Source of the DNA: Maritimibacter sp.
Lineage (GTDB): Bacteria; Pseudomonadota; Alphaproteobacteria; Rhodobacterales; Rhodobacteraceae
Direction of reading: 5' to 3'
DNA: 64,000 nucleotides
Assembly (NCBI GenBank): GCA_017792445.1
Contig: CP051232.1
Location: forward strand, 2,392,001 to 2,456,000
Shown here piece after piece: positions 43,400 to 52,740 of the stretch (the first letter of the stretch is position 1; each line of letters begins with the position of its first letter). The translations under genes were made by a program, and so were the position numbers. The notes under the pieces were generated by a model. It had not been told where the DNA came from, did no database searches, and saw only the letters and a program-made list of their open reading frames with translations.

Positions 43400-45133
43400 A
43401 TGAATACAGAGCAAAGCGAACTGGACAGAAGCCGCGACGTCGCAACCCGGCGTCTGATGATGTGCGCCTGGGCCGGCGTGCCTACGGTGGCTTTGGTGGT
43501 CCTGTTGACGGGCTCGCAAAGCTGGGTGGCGGTCGGCATCTCGGCCGCTTTCGCGGCGCTGGGCCAGGTCGGCATGCGCACCGGCGGGCGTTTCGGTCGC
43601 ATCGCGGTCGGGCAAAGTATGGTCGGTCAGGCCATCGGGCTGACCGCGGCCTTCGCCGGCCACCCCTGGCAGCTGGATGCGCATATGTCCTTCTTCGCCG
43701 TTCTCGCGGCGATGGTGGCGCTTGTCGGGGTCCGCGCGATCATCTTCGGCGCCGCCACGATCGTGCTGCACCATGTCTCGCTCAGCATCCTGCTGCCGTC
43801 GCTGGTCTATCCGTCTTCGGACATCTTCGCCAATATCGAACGGTCGCTGTTTCATGGCGCGGTCGTGCTGGTTGAAACCGCCGCCTTGGTGATCGCCGTG
43901 CGGATCCGCCTGAAAATGGATGCCGAAAGCCAGGCCCGCAACGCCGCGCTGGAAGAGGCAAAGCTTGCGACCGACGAAGCGCTTGCTCAGGCGCGCGCGG
44001 CGCAGGCCGATGCCGAAGCCGACCGCGCAGAGGCAGAGGCCGCGCAATCGAAGGCAGAGGCGGCGACGGCGACGGTCCGCGCGCAACAGGCCGAAGCGGA
44101 TGCAGCACAACAGCGGATGCGCGAGGCCGAGGAACGCGAGGCTGAATCGCGCCGCAAGATGACGGAGCAGCTGGCGCAGGTTCTGGAGGCGCTGAAGATC
44201 GCCTTGCGGGGGCTGTCGACCGGCGACCTGAACACACGCATCAATGCCGCCTTCGCAGAGGAATACGAACCGCTGCGGGTCGATTTCAACGAAGCGCTGG
44301 CACAGTTGTCGGAAGCCTTGCGCGACGTTGCCGAATACACCGATCGCATCCGCAACGATGCATCGCAGATCAACAGCTCTTCGGAAGAGCTGTCGATCCG
44401 CACCGAACGTCAGGCCGCGACCCTGCAGGAAACCGCAGCGGCGCTGACCGCGCTGACCACCTCGGTGGACGAGGCCGCGTCGATGGCGGAAGACGCCTCT
44501 TCCTATGCTGGCGAAGCTCAGGACAAGGCCAGTGCCGGTGGCGAGATCGTCGAACGGACGGTGGCCGCGATGAGCCTGATCGAATCGTCTTCGGGCAAGA
44601 TCGCAAGGATCACCAATGTCATCGACGACATCGCCTTCCAGACCAACCTTCTGGCCCTGAACGCGGGGGTCGAGGCAGCGCGCGCCGGAGACGCCGGTCG
44701 CGGCTTTGCCGTCGTCGCCTCCGAGGTGCGGGCGCTTGCGCAGCGGTCGTCCGAGGCGGCGCGCGAGATCAGCCAGCTTATCTCGTCCAGCGGACAGCAG
44801 GTTCAGGAAGGCGTGCAACTGGTCGGCCGGACCGGCGAGGCGCTTGAAGGGATCGTGACCGCCGTGCGCGAAACCGCCGAGCGTATCGGCCGCATCGCGA
44901 CAGAGACCCGCGCCCAGTCCGGAAGCCTTGCAGAGATCACCAGCGCCGCGAACGAACTGGACAAGGTGACGCAGCAGAACGCGGCAATGTTCGAGGAAAC
45001 GACGGCTGCGGTCGGCTCGATGAACGCCGGCGCCGAGGGGCTGTCCGGCGCGGTTGCGGCCTTCCGCTTCGGGGACGAGCACGGGGCCGAGGACGAGCAA
45101 CTTGCCTGGGACAGCGCGCGCAAGTCCGCCTGA
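43400..45133 (+). CDS. Methyl-accepting chemotaxis protein with polytopic membrane sensor region
   Basis: A 577-residue chemoreceptor. Residues about 24-170 hold five to six hydrophobic helices with almost no periplasmic domain. A strongly Ala/Glu-rich coiled coil follows (about 180-255, [17 protein letters not shown]), then a HAMP-like stretch ([21 protein letters not shown], about 268-288) and the MA signalling hairpin, whose tip is [20 protein letters not shown] (407-426) through [18 protein letters not shown] (433-450). The tip is the CheA/CheW contact. No C-terminal CheR-tether pentapeptide is seen. No other che genes are in the window. It may sense membrane or energy state; inference from topology. 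Confidence 0.9.
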   Translation: MNTEQSELDRSRDVATRRLMMCAWAGVPTVALVVLLTGSQSWVAVGISAAFAALGQVGMRTGGRFGRIAVGQSMVGQAIGLTAAFAGHPWQLDAHMSFFAVLAAMVALVGVRAIIFGAATIVLHHVSLSILLPSLVYPSSDIFANIERSLFHGAVVLVETAALVIAVRIRLKMDAESQARNAALEEAKLATDEALAQARAAQADAEADRAEAEAAQSKAEAATATVRAQQAEADAAQQRMREAEEREAESRRKMTEQLAQVLEALKIALRGLSTGDLNTRINAAFAEEYEPLRVDFNEALAQLSEALRDVAEYTDRIRNDASQINSSSEELSIRTERQAATLQETAAALTALTTSVDEAASMAEDASSYAGEAQDKASAGGEIVERTVAAMSLIESSSGKIARITNVIDDIAFQTNLLALNAGVEAARAGDAGRGFAVVASEVRALAQRSSEAAREISQLISSSGQQVQEGVQLVGRTGEALEGIVTAVRETAERIGRIATETRAQSGSLAEITSAANELDKVTQQNAAMFEETTAAVGSMNAGAEGLSGAVAAFRFGDEHGAEDEQLAWDSARKSA

Positions 45134-45413
45134 CCGGATACGCTTCTGGCGCGGTCGCGAACCGCGTTGGCTTCAGAAGCGGTCAGAGCGCAACATGAAG
45201 GGCGGTGGTGTCCGGCGAACCGCTCGCAAAAGATCGGGCCGGTGGTTGTCCAACTCCGAAAGCCGCAGACAGGGCTGCCGTCGCGGTGACAATCGTCACC
45301 CGGCGGCAGCAGTGCGTTTCGGCAAACGCGACCCCAGAAATGACAAACCCCCGGGCAATGCCACGGGGGTCGTCTGAGCGGCGGGTCGCCCCGCCGGCCA
45401 AGCCTCGTCAGTC
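45134..45413. other. Intergenic region between chemoreceptor and rpsU, 280 bp
   Basis: No gene is supported. It separates convergent transcripts and holds the rpsU terminator near its right end (45344-45370, minus strand). Confidence 0.5.
45344..45370 (-). terminator. rpsU terminator
   Basis: Read on the minus strand, ACCCCCG and CGGGGG form a stem around TGGCATTGCC and are followed by TTTG. It lies 43 bp after the rpsU stop. Confidence 0.75.
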
Positions 45414-45620
45414 TTAGAGAAGACCTTCGCGCTGGGCTTTTTTGCGTGCGAGTTTGCGGGCGCGGCGGATGGCCTCGGCCTTCTCGCGTGCGCGCTTCTC
45501 GGAGGGCTTCTCGAAATGTTGCCGAAGCTTCATCTCGCGGAAGACGCCCTCACGCTGCAGCTTCTTTTTCAGAGCCCGAAGGGCCTGATCGACATTGTTG
45601 TCGCGAACGCTGACCTGCAT
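45414..45620 (-). CDS. rpsU: 30S ribosomal protein S21
   Basis: A 68-residue basic small-subunit protein. The S21 signature is [20 protein letters not shown] at the start, followed by [20 protein letters not shown] and a Lys/Arg-rich tail ([15 protein letters not shown]). It acts in initiation near the anti-Shine-Dalgarno. It is divergent from coq9 across 125 bp. Confidence 0.97.
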   Translation of the reverse strand: MQVSVRDNNVDQALRALKKKLQREGVFREMKLRQHFEKPSEKRAREKAEAIRRARKLARKKAQREGLL

Positions 45621-45745
45621 GTGGTTGTCACCACCTTTCTAAGTTAGGGTTGCGGAAATTGCAGGAAGTGGCCGTATAGCAAAGGCAAGCTAGCTTGTCC
45701 ACCTATAGGAGGCCGGCGATAACGCGGGCGAATACGGAGGAGCCG

Positions 45746-46480
45746 ATGACCGATCCATCCACCGAAAATGGCAGTGAAACGACGGGGCGCGGTGCTGTTG
45801 CTGCGGACCGTTCGCAGCTTCTGGACGCGATCCTTCCGCACGTGGCGTTCGACGGCTGGTCCGAGGCCAGCTTCCGCGCTGCCGCGGCCGATCTTGGCCT
45901 TACGACCGCCGAGGCCCGCGCCATCGCACCCCGCGGCGCGCTGGATATGGCGGCGGCTTTTCACAAACGCGGCGACGCCGCGATGCTGGACCGCCTCGAC
46001 CGCGCCGACCTTGCCGAGATGAAGATCCGCGAGCGGATCACCTTCGCGGTGCGCGCCCGGATCGAAGCGATCGACGACCGCGAGGCGGTACGCCGCGGCT
46101 CTGCCTTCTTCGCGCTGCCGCAGAACGCGCCGGAGGGTGCGCGCCTGATCTGGGAGACCTGCGACGCGATCTGGACCGCGCTTGGCGACCCGTCCGACGA
46201 CATCAACTGGTACACCAAACGCGCGACGCTGGCCGGGGTCTATGGCTCGACCGTGTTGTTCTGGCTTGGCGATGACAGCGAGGGGCGGGCCGAGACTTGG
46301 TCTTTCCTCGACCGGCGGATCGAAGACGTGATGCGGATCGAAAAGGTAAAGGCGCAGGTCCGGAAGAACCCGGTTCTGAACGGCCTGATGGCGGGACCGA
46401 ACTGGCTGATGTCGAAGGTGAAGGCGCCGCAGCACCGCGACGCGTCCGATCTTCCCGGACACGTGCGCGGCGAAGGATAA
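45746..46480 (+). CDS. coq9: COQ9-family ubiquinone biosynthesis protein
   Basis: A 244-residue TetR-fold-like helical protein of the COQ9 family, which binds ubiquinone intermediates and supports Coq7-type hydroxylation. Characteristic pieces are LLDAILPHVAFDGWSEASFR near the N-terminus, and SDDINWYTKRATLAGVYGST (about 151-170) with FWLGDDSEGRAETWSFLDRR, close to the mitochondrial COQ9 lipid-binding region. ATG 45746 has CGGAGGAG upstream, better than an ATG 51 bp earlier. It is followed after 7 bp by a quinone oxidoreductase gene. Confidence 0.92.
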   Translation: MTDPSTENGSETTGRGAVAADRSQLLDAILPHVAFDGWSEASFRAAAADLGLTTAEARAIAPRGALDMAAAFHKRGDAAMLDRLDRADLAEMKIRERITFAVRARIEAIDDREAVRRGSAFFALPQNAPEGARLIWETCDAIWTALGDPSDDINWYTKRATLAGVYGSTVLFWLGDDSEGRAETWSFLDRRIEDVMRIEKVKAQVRKNPVLNGLMAGPNWLMSKVKAPQHRDASDLPGHVRGEG

Positions 46481-46487
46481 GCCGACG

Positions 46488-47474
46488 ATGACCGACATGA
46501 TGACCGCGATCGAGATTGCCGAGCCCGGCGGACCGGATGTCCTGCGACCAACGCAACGGCCGATCCCCGTGCCGGGTCACGGACAGATCCTCATCCGGGT
46601 GGCCTATGCCGGTGTGAACCGGCCCGACGCCCTGCAACGCGCGGGCAGCTATGCGCCGCCTCCGGGGGCGTCGGACCTGCCGGGGCTTGAGGCGAGCGGA
46701 ACCGTCGCTGCGGTTGGCCCGGGCGTCACGGCTTGGAAAGAGGGCGACGCGGTCTGCGCGCTGCTGCCGGGGGGCGGGTATGCCGAGTACGTGGTGACGT
46801 CGGCCGATCACGCCCTGCCCGTACCCAAGGTGCTGGACATGGCTGCCGCCGCCTGCCTGCCAGAGACGTTTTTCACCGTGTGGACCAACGTGTTCATGCG
46901 GGGCGGACTTGCGGCGGGCGAGCGGTTCCTCGTGCATGGCGGCTCGTCGGGCATCGGCACCACGGCGATCCAGCTTGCCGCGCATTTCGGCGCGCGCGTC
47001 TTCGCGACCGCCGGCAGCGCCGAGAAATGCGCCGCCTGTGCGAAACTGGGGGCCGAGCGCACCATCAACTACCGCGACGAGGATTTCGTCGAGGTGCTGA
47101 AAGCCGAAGGCGGAGCGCACCTGATCCTCGACATGGTCGGCGGCGACTATATTCCGCGCAACGTGCGCGCGCTGGCGGACGACGGCCGGTTGGTTCAGAT
47201 CGCCTTTCTGGCGGGCCCGAAGGTCGAACTGAACTTCGCGCAGATCATGGCGCGGCGGCTGACCGTGACCGGCTCGACCTTGCGGCCGCAAAGCGACGCG
47301 GCGAAGGCCAAGATCGCGGATGGGTTGCGGGCGCATGTCTGGCCGCTGCTGGAGGCGGGGCGCGTCGCGCCCGTGATGGATTCGACATTTCCGCTTGCCG
47401 ACGCCGCCAAGGCTCATGCGCGCATGGAAAGCTCCGAGCATATCGGGAAGATCGTTCTTCAGGTTGCCGACTAG
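46488..47474 (+). CDS. NAD(P)H-quinone oxidoreductase (zinc-independent MDR)
   Basis: A 328-residue medium-chain dehydrogenase/reductase of the quinone oxidoreductase/PIG3 type. The N-terminal GroES-like domain includes VAYAGVNRPDALQRAG, the NADPH-binding loop is VHGGSSGIGTTAIQLAAHFGA (about 145-165), and the PIG3-like FLAGPKVELNFAQIMARRLTVTGSTLR follows. No zinc-ligand cysteines. GAAGGA precedes the ATG. It lies 7 bp downstream of coq9, so it is co-transcribed, which suggests work on a quinone or an alkenal. Exact substrate unknown. Confidence 0.88.
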   Translation: MTDMMTAIEIAEPGGPDVLRPTQRPIPVPGHGQILIRVAYAGVNRPDALQRAGSYAPPPGASDLPGLEASGTVAAVGPGVTAWKEGDAVCALLPGGGYAEYVVTSADHALPVPKVLDMAAAACLPETFFTVWTNVFMRGGLAAGERFLVHGGSSGIGTTAIQLAAHFGARVFATAGSAEKCAACAKLGAERTINYRDEDFVEVLKAEGGAHLILDMVGGDYIPRNVRALADDGRLVQIAFLAGPKVELNFAQIMARRLTVTGSTLRPQSDAAKAKIADGLRAHVWPLLEAGRVAPVMDSTFPLADAAKAHARMESSEHIGKIVLQVAD

Positions 47475-47636
47475 CGGGCGCAAACGACCGCAAAATGCAC
47501 GCAATTGGTGCAAGTCTAAAACGAAATTCGCCCCTTAGGGGCGAAAATAGCTAAAAAGCAGCAGTTCGGACCTATGGAACTGAACTTTTTGCCGCCTTGC
47601 CCGTTTCTCCACATACGAGAACGGAAAGGTATTAAA

Positions 47637-48440
47637 TTGCTTACTGAGATTCCGCAGATCGGCTTCGGCACCTGGACACAAACGGGTGGCGAGGGCGAGA
47701 AGCTTGTGACTGCTGCATTGGAAGCCGGCTATCGGCACATCGATACGGCCGACGCTTACGATAACGAGACAGAAGTTGGTAACGCCGTCGCTGCAAGCGG
47801 CATCCCGCGCGAACGGCTTTGGATCACCACCAAGATTCCCGCGTCCAAGTACGGCGAAGTCCGCAAGGCCGCCGAGCAAAGCCTTGGCCGCCTGAAAGTG
47901 GATCAGGTGGACCTGTTGTACCTGCATTGGCCGTCGAATGACATGGCGATGGAGGATTACCTGAAGCCGCTGGCGCAGGCGCAGGTCGAGGGGCTGGCCC
48001 GGCATATCGGCGTGTCGAACTTCAACAAGGCCCTGGTCGACGAAGCGGCGCAAATCCTTGGGGGCCCCGAGCGGATCTTTATGAACCAGATCGAACTGTC
48101 GCCGTATCTGGCGAACACCCCCATCGTACAGCACTGCAGGTCGCTGGGCATCGGTCTGACGGCCTATTCCCCGCTGGCGCGCGGCAAGATCAAGGGTGAT
48201 CCGATCCTGAAAGGGCTGGGCGACGAACTGGGCGCGACCGAAGGGCAGGTGGCCCTGGCTTACCTGATGTACAAGGGATACGTCGTGATCCCGACATCCT
48301 CGAAGCCAGAGCGCATTGCCGAGAACCTTGCTGCAAAGGACCTGGAATTGTCGGACGCGAACATCGACCAGATCGACCGGCTCGATCGCAAGGAACGCAT
48401 CGTCGACCCCGACTTCGCGCCCGAGTGGGACGCTTACTGA
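47637..48440 (+). CDS. Aldo/keto reductase
   Basis: A 267-residue AKR with an (alpha/beta)8 barrel, acting on 2,5-diketogluconate-like or small aldehyde substrates with NADPH. The catalytic tetrad is visible as Asp and Tyr in RHIDTADAYDNE (about 30-41), Lys in WITTKIPASK and His in LYLHWPSND. The C-terminal cofactor region is VIPTSSKPERIAENL. I prefer a TTG start at 47637, giving MLTEIPQIGFGTW, since GGAAAGG lies 7 bp before it; an ATG 63 bp upstream would add an atypical N-terminal extension. Not linked to neighbours by spacing. Confidence 0.88.
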   Translation: MLTEIPQIGFGTWTQTGGEGEKLVTAALEAGYRHIDTADAYDNETEVGNAVAASGIPRERLWITTKIPASKYGEVRKAAEQSLGRLKVDQVDLLYLHWPSNDMAMEDYLKPLAQAQVEGLARHIGVSNFNKALVDEAAQILGGPERIFMNQIELSPYLANTPIVQHCRSLGIGLTAYSPLARGKIKGDPILKGLGDELGATEGQVALAYLMYKGYVVIPTSSKPERIAENLAAKDLELSDANIDQIDRLDRKERIVDPDFAPEWDAY

Positions 48441-48446
48441 CGAGGG

Positions 48447-49076
48447 TCAGTCGATCGGGTCCAGCAGCGCGTCGGTCATCGAACAGTCGCGCCGGACATC
48501 CCGTCCGCAATCGCGGAACTCCAGATCGCGGGTAAGGCAGATCCGCGCTTCCTGGATGCGTCCGGACTGACAGGTGATGGTGATCGCGTCCGCCGCGAGG
48601 TCCGGGTTGTCCTTCAGGAAGGCCTCTTCGATGACCGAGGCGGGAACCGTGACGGCCTTGTCCAGCCGGCGCAGTACCTCGGGGCGCGTGATCCGGTCGT
48701 AGGCCAGCCGCGCAAGCGTGAAATAGTCGTCGGAACTCAGCCCGGCGCAGCGCCCGTGTTTCTTCCACTGGTGCCAAGCCGAACCAGAGCTGCCCATGAT
48801 ATCGGCCATCGCCGCGGTGTCGGCCCGCGACGGATTGCGGGTGTTGTTCCGGCAATAGCTGGGCCACCCGTCTTCGTACTGCGGCCACAGCCCGTGCAGC
48901 ACCCAGCCGAAGCCTTTGCCATCATCGCATTGAGGGCTGCCAGAGGCGTCGCCCTCCAGCGCGCACCACGTCGGCGACCATGAAAGAGACAGCACGTAAT
49001 AGTCGAAATCGCCCGGTGTTTCGCCCTCGGCGAAGGCGGCGGTCGCGGTCAGGAACAAGGCTGCGATCCAGCGCAT
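48447..49076 (-). CDS. Ribonuclease T2 family protein, exported
   Basis: A 209-residue periplasmic RNase with signal peptide MRWIAALFLTATAAFA. Both active-site signatures are present: FGWVLHGLWPQY with the first His (about 57-68) and WHQWKKHGRCAG with Glu replaced by Gln/Lys and the second His (about 101-112). Several Cys (including the last 30 residues) should form disulfides. In the second signature the usual Glu of EWxKHG is Gln (WHQWKKHG), a change that could lower activity. ATG 49076 begins the signal peptide. Convergent with the aldo/keto reductase. Confidence 0.88.
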   Translation of the reverse strand: MRWIAALFLTATAAFAEGETPGDFDYYVLSLSWSPTWCALEGDASGSPQCDDGKGFGWVLHGLWPQYEDGWPSYCRNNTRNPSRADTAAMADIMGSSGSAWHQWKKHGRCAGLSSDDYFTLARLAYDRITRPEVLRRLDKAVTVPASVIEEAFLKDNPDLAADAITITCQSGRIQEARICLTRDLEFRDCGRDVRRDCSMTDALLDPID

Positions 49077-49200
49077 GGGGGCTTTTCCTTTGGGCAATTT
49101 GAGGCTATATGAGCCGCCAACTTCCCCGAAAACGAGGATAGGGTCCAGCCGGACCAGCCGTTTTCACGGCGAAGAAGGTATTTGTCGAAGGAGACGCACG

Positions 49201-49968
49201 ATGATGGCGAAACCGATCATGGCGAAAGCCACCGCTGTCTGGCTGGTGGATAACACGACGCTGAGTTTCAAGCAGATCGCGGACTTCTGCGGCCTGCACG
49301 AGCTGGAGGTTCAGGGCATCGCGGACGGTGACGTCGCGGCCGGCGTGAAGGGCTTCGATCCGATCGCCAACAACCAGCTGACCCAGGAAGAAATCGACAA
49401 GGCCGAGAAGGACGTGCTGTACAAGCTGAAGCTGAAGCACAACCCGGCTGCCGTCGGCGAGGAAAAGCGGCGCGGTCCGCGTTACACCCCGCTGTCCAAG
49501 CGGCAGGACCGGCCGAACGCGATCCTGTGGCTTGTGAAGTTCCACCCCGAGCTGTCGGACGGCCAGATCTCGAAGCTGGTGGGCACCACCAAGCCGACGA
49601 TCCAGTCGATCCGCGAGCGGACGCACTGGAACATCGCGAACATGCAGCCGATCGACCCGGTTGCGCTGGGCCTCTGCAAGCAGATGGAACTGGACGCCGC
49701 GGTGGCCAAGGCTGCCAAGAAGCTGGACGCGGTGATGACCGACGACGAACGGCGCAAGCTGGTCTCGACCGAGCAGAGCCTCGAGATGGATACCGATCCG
49801 AAGATCCCGACCGCGATCTCGGGTCTCGAGACGTTCTCGCTGTCGGACGATCCCCGGGGTGACGACGACGACAAGGAAGAAGATCTGCCGGACGCCGACA
49901 GCTTCTTCAACCTGCCTTCGGGCGACGACCAGCCCGATGTCGATGACGAGGACGACGACAAGCGCTGA
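49201..49968 (+). CDS. trcR: DUF1013 cell-cycle regulator TrcR family protein
   Basis: A 255-residue cytosolic protein of the alphaproteobacteria-specific DUF1013 family, named TrcR (cell-cycle transcriptional regulator) in current annotation. Visible parts are a helix-turn-helix-like start (WLVDNTTLSFKQIADFCGLH), GFDPIANNQLTQEEIDKAEK, RGPRYTPLSKRQDRPNAILW, a second HTH-like LSDGQISKLVGTTKPTIQSI (about 119-138) and a very acidic tail (DDDDKEEDLPDADSFF). AAGGAGACGCACG precedes the ATG. It is monocistronic, closed by a strong terminator. Confidence 0.85.
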   Translation: MMAKPIMAKATAVWLVDNTTLSFKQIADFCGLHELEVQGIADGDVAAGVKGFDPIANNQLTQEEIDKAEKDVLYKLKLKHNPAAVGEEKRRGPRYTPLSKRQDRPNAILWLVKFHPELSDGQISKLVGTTKPTIQSIRERTHWNIANMQPIDPVALGLCKQMELDAAVAKAAKKLDAVMTDDERRKLVSTEQSLEMDTDPKIPTAISGLETFSLSDDPRGDDDDKEEDLPDADSFFNLPSGDDQPDVDDEDDDKR

Positions 49969-49991
49969 TCCCGGCGCGACCGATTTCGATA

Positions 49992-50018
49992 AACCCCGGC
50001 CCCCGAGCCGGGGTTTTT
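49992..50018 (+). terminator. Rho-independent terminator after trcR
   Basis: AACCCCGGC (49992-50000) pairs with GCCGGGGTT (50007-50015), followed by TTTC/TTTT. It lies 24 bp after the trcR stop. Confidence 0.92.
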
Positions 50019-50135
50019 CTTTTGCGGCATCGGTGCGGTCGCAGGGCCGGATGCGACGCTATCTCCCGCCTTCTGCCAGTTGACGCCGACGGCGCGGGCG
50101 CGCATCTGTCCGGCGACGCGACGAAGGAGACCACC

Positions 50136-51038
50136 ATGTCCGACCAGAGCGAAGGTTTGTTCGACGACCGCAAGTCCCGCGCTTCGGGCTGGTTCCGCGA
50201 GTTGCGCGACCAGATCGTAAGTGCCTTCGAGGCGCTGGAAGACAGCCAGACCACCGGCCCCTTCGCAGACGCACCCGCCGGACGGTTCGAGGTCACCGAG
50301 ACTCGCCGCGCGGCTGAAGGCGAGGCGGATGCCGGCGGTGGTCTGATGAGCGTCATGCGCGGCGGTCGCGTGTTCGAGAAGGTCGGCGTCAACGTCTCGA
50401 CCGTTTATGGCTCGCTGGGCGAGGCGGCCCAGAAGTCGATGGCGGCGCGTGGTGTCCCCGGCATTGCCGAGGATCCCCGGTTCTGGGCGTCCGGCATCAG
50501 CCTAGTGGCGCATATGCAGAACCCGCACACGCCCGCCGTCCACATGAACACGCGCATGTTCTGGACGCCGAATGCGTGGTGGTTCGGCGGCGGTGCCGAT
50601 CTGAACCCCTGCATCGAGTATGACGAGGACACCGCGGATTTTCACGCCGCGTTGAAGGTCGGCTGCGATCCGCATGGGCATGACCTTTACGACCGCTTCA
50701 AGGCGTGGGCGGACGAGTATTTCTATATCCCGCATCGCAAGCGGGCACGGGGCGTCGGCGGGATCTTCTATGACGACCGGAACACGGGCGACTGGGAGGC
50801 GGACTTTGCCTTCACGCAGGATGTCGGCCGGGCATTCCTGCCCGCCTTCCTGCCGGTGACCGAGCGCCGTCGGAACACGCCGTGGACGGAAGCCGACAAA
50901 GAGACTCAGCTGGTCCACCGCGGGCTTTATGCCGAGTACAACCTTGTCTACGACCGCGGCACCAAGTTCGGACTGGCGACCGGTCACGACCCGGACGCCG
51001 TCCTGATGAGCCTGCCGCCCCTCGCCAAGTGGCGCTAG
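50136..51038 (+). CDS. hemF: Oxygen-dependent coproporphyrinogen III oxidase
   Basis: A 300-residue heme-pathway enzyme converting coproporphyrinogen III to protoporphyrinogen IX using O2. Family segments are GGLMSVMRGGRVFEKVGVN (about 68-86), HMQNPHTPAVHMNTRMF (about 125-141), FGGGADLNPCIEYDEDT, GVGGIFYDD and the C-terminal GRGLYAEYN-like HRGLYAEYNLVYDRGTKFG. GAAGGAGACC precedes the ATG. It is convergent with the halogenase gene, 10 bp apart. Confidence 0.96.
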   Translation: MSDQSEGLFDDRKSRASGWFRELRDQIVSAFEALEDSQTTGPFADAPAGRFEVTETRRAAEGEADAGGGLMSVMRGGRVFEKVGVNVSTVYGSLGEAAQKSMAARGVPGIAEDPRFWASGISLVAHMQNPHTPAVHMNTRMFWTPNAWWFGGGADLNPCIEYDEDTADFHAALKVGCDPHGHDLYDRFKAWADEYFYIPHRKRARGVGGIFYDDRNTGDWEADFAFTQDVGRAFLPAFLPVTERRRNTPWTEADKETQLVHRGLYAEYNLVYDRGTKFGLATGHDPDAVLMSLPPLAKWR

Positions 51039-51048
51039 GCAGAGCCGT

Positions 51049-52740
51049 CTAAAGCAGGCTTGCGCCTTCGTCTTCCAGTGTGTCGGGCGCTGGCGGGGCT
51101 TTAGGCAGATGCGCCATCGGTGTCCCGGGCAGCGGCACCGTCGCCTGTGGCATCGCGAAGCCGCCCATCGCAGGCTGCGCTGGCTTGGCGCCGCCGGGGG
51201 TGATCTCGCCCCGCATCTCGGCAAGATAGCTGCGGTGATCGCAGGCCGCGCCGACCGCCTGTTTCACCTGACCCCGAACCTGCCCGAGGTAGGTCTTCCA
51301 CTTGTCCGCATCCAGTCGCGACCCGCGCGCCAGCTTGCCGCGCGCGAATCCGGTTTCGTAGACGCGTTTGCCCAACAATACGGCCTGATAGGTGATGTGG
51401 TCGAACAGGATCGAACTGGGCAGGTCCAGCGGGCCGGGCAGGGCATAGCGCCATGTCTCGATCAGCTCGGCCAAGCGGTCGGGGACTTCCAGCTCCTCGC
51501 GGGCGTCGATCCAGTACTGGCTGTCGGTGCGGTTGCCGAGGGCATAGTGGAGGATGATGAAATCCCGCACCTCGTCATACATCCGGTCGGTCAGCCGGTT
51601 GAAATGATCGCGCAGCGGCGGGGCGAAGTCGCTGTCGGGGAAATAGGTGGTCAGCCACCGGACGCCCATGTCGATCATGTGGATCGCCGTCGACTCAAGC
51701 GGCTCGATGAAACCGCCGGACAGCCCCAGCGCGACGCAGTTCTTTACCCAGGCGTGCCGGCTGCGCCCGATCCGCATCGGGATTACACGCGGCTCTGCGT
51801 CCTTGCCGGCGGGACCGAGGTGGGCAAGAAACTCGGCACGCGCTTCTTCGTCGGTGCGGTGCGCGCTGGAAAAGACATAGCCGGTGCCGATCCGGTTATA
51901 GAGCGGTACGCGCCAAGACCAGCCCGCCCCCAGAGCCGTCGAGCGAGTGACGGGCTCAAGCTTCTGCTTGTCGAGATGCGGGATCTGCACCGCCATGGCG
52001 CGGTCGTTGGCGAGGTAGCGGGAATAGCTGACGAAGGGCTCTTTCAGGGCCTGATTGATGATCAGGCCCCGGAAGCCCGTGCAGTCGATGACCAGTTCCA
52101 CCGGATGCCGGCCCGATCTCTCGAGATGCAGCGCCGCGACGTATCCGCGCTCGTCCAGTTCCACGTCCTGCACGTTGTCGCGCAGATGATTCACTCCTGC
52201 GGCGACACAGGTCTTCTGCATCAGGCCGGCGAATTTTCCGGCGTCGAGATGGTAGGCATAGCCGATCTTCATCTTCTGATCGAACTCGCCCGCCCCCGAC
52301 ATACGCGGCGCGCGGCAGGCGTTGATCAGGTCGACCGTGGGCGAAAAGGTCTGGACGAAATCCAGCGCTCCCGCGCCAAGGTCGCTGTAGTAAACGCCCA
52401 GTTGCTGCGTTCCGATCGCGGGCGGACGGGCAAAGGGGTTTATGTAGGATATCGGCTTGCCGTTGCGGTCCCGGTTCCAGTCGGTGAAGTCGACACCAAG
52501 CTTGAACGAGGCATTGCAGGTCTTGAAAAATTCCCGCTCGGAGATGCCGCACTGGTGCAGCGTGCGGGGCATATTGGGGACCGTGGCCTCGCCCACGCCG
52601 ACGGTGGCGACATCGGGCGACTCGATCAGGGTGATCTTCACCTTGCGGCCCTGTTGCAGCCCGGTCTGCAGCAGCATCGCTGCCATCCATCCAGCGGTGC
52701 CCCCGCCGACGATGGTTATTTCGCGGATCGGTTTCGCCAT
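51049..52740 (-). CDS. Flavin-dependent (tryptophan-type) halogenase
   Basis: A 563-residue flavin-dependent halogenase. The FAD motif is VGGGTAGWMAA (11-21); the catalytic Lys80 sits in NASFKLGVDFTDW, at the place of Lys79 of PrnA. The diagnostic WxWx[IV]P is WSWRVP (274-279), and Glu349 in IEPLESTAIH matches the second catalytic residue. It should form HOCl or HOBr from FADH2, O2 and halide and pass it to Lys80 to halogenate an electron-rich substrate. The C-terminal ~50 residues (after about 515) are a Pro/Ala/Met-rich tail. ATG 52740 begins the Rossmann strand. No biosynthetic cluster or flavin reductase is adjacent; neighbours are heme genes. Substrate unknown. Confidence 0.9.
   Translation of the reverse strand: MAKPIREITIVGGGTAGWMAAMLLQTGLQQGRKVKITLIESPDVATVGVGEATVPNMPRTLHQCGISEREFFKTCNASFKLGVDFTDWNRDRNGKPISYINPFARPPAIGTQQLGVYYSDLGAGALDFVQTFSPTVDLINACRAPRMSGAGEFDQKMKIGYAYHLDAGKFAGLMQKTCVAAGVNHLRDNVQDVELDERGYVAALHLERSGRHPVELVIDCTGFRGLIINQALKEPFVSYSRYLANDRAMAVQIPHLDKQKLEPVTRSTALGAGWSWRVPLYNRIGTGYVFSSAHRTDEEARAEFLAHLGPAGKDAEPRVIPMRIGRSRHAWVKNCVALGLSGGFIEPLESTAIHMIDMGVRWLTTYFPDSDFAPPLRDHFNRLTDRMYDEVRDFIILHYALGNRTDSQYWIDAREELEVPDRLAELIETWRYALPGPLDLPSSILFDHITYQAVLLGKRVYETGFARGKLARGSRLDADKWKTYLGQVRGQVKQAVGAACDHRSYLAEMRGEITPGGAKPAQPAMGGFAMPQATVPLPGTPMAHLPKAPPAPDTLEDEGASLL

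Noticed and set aside
51049-52740. Halogenase as part of a natural-product cluster
   Set aside because: Flanking genes are hemF and hemE on either side; no assembly-line, tailoring or resistance gene is within the window.
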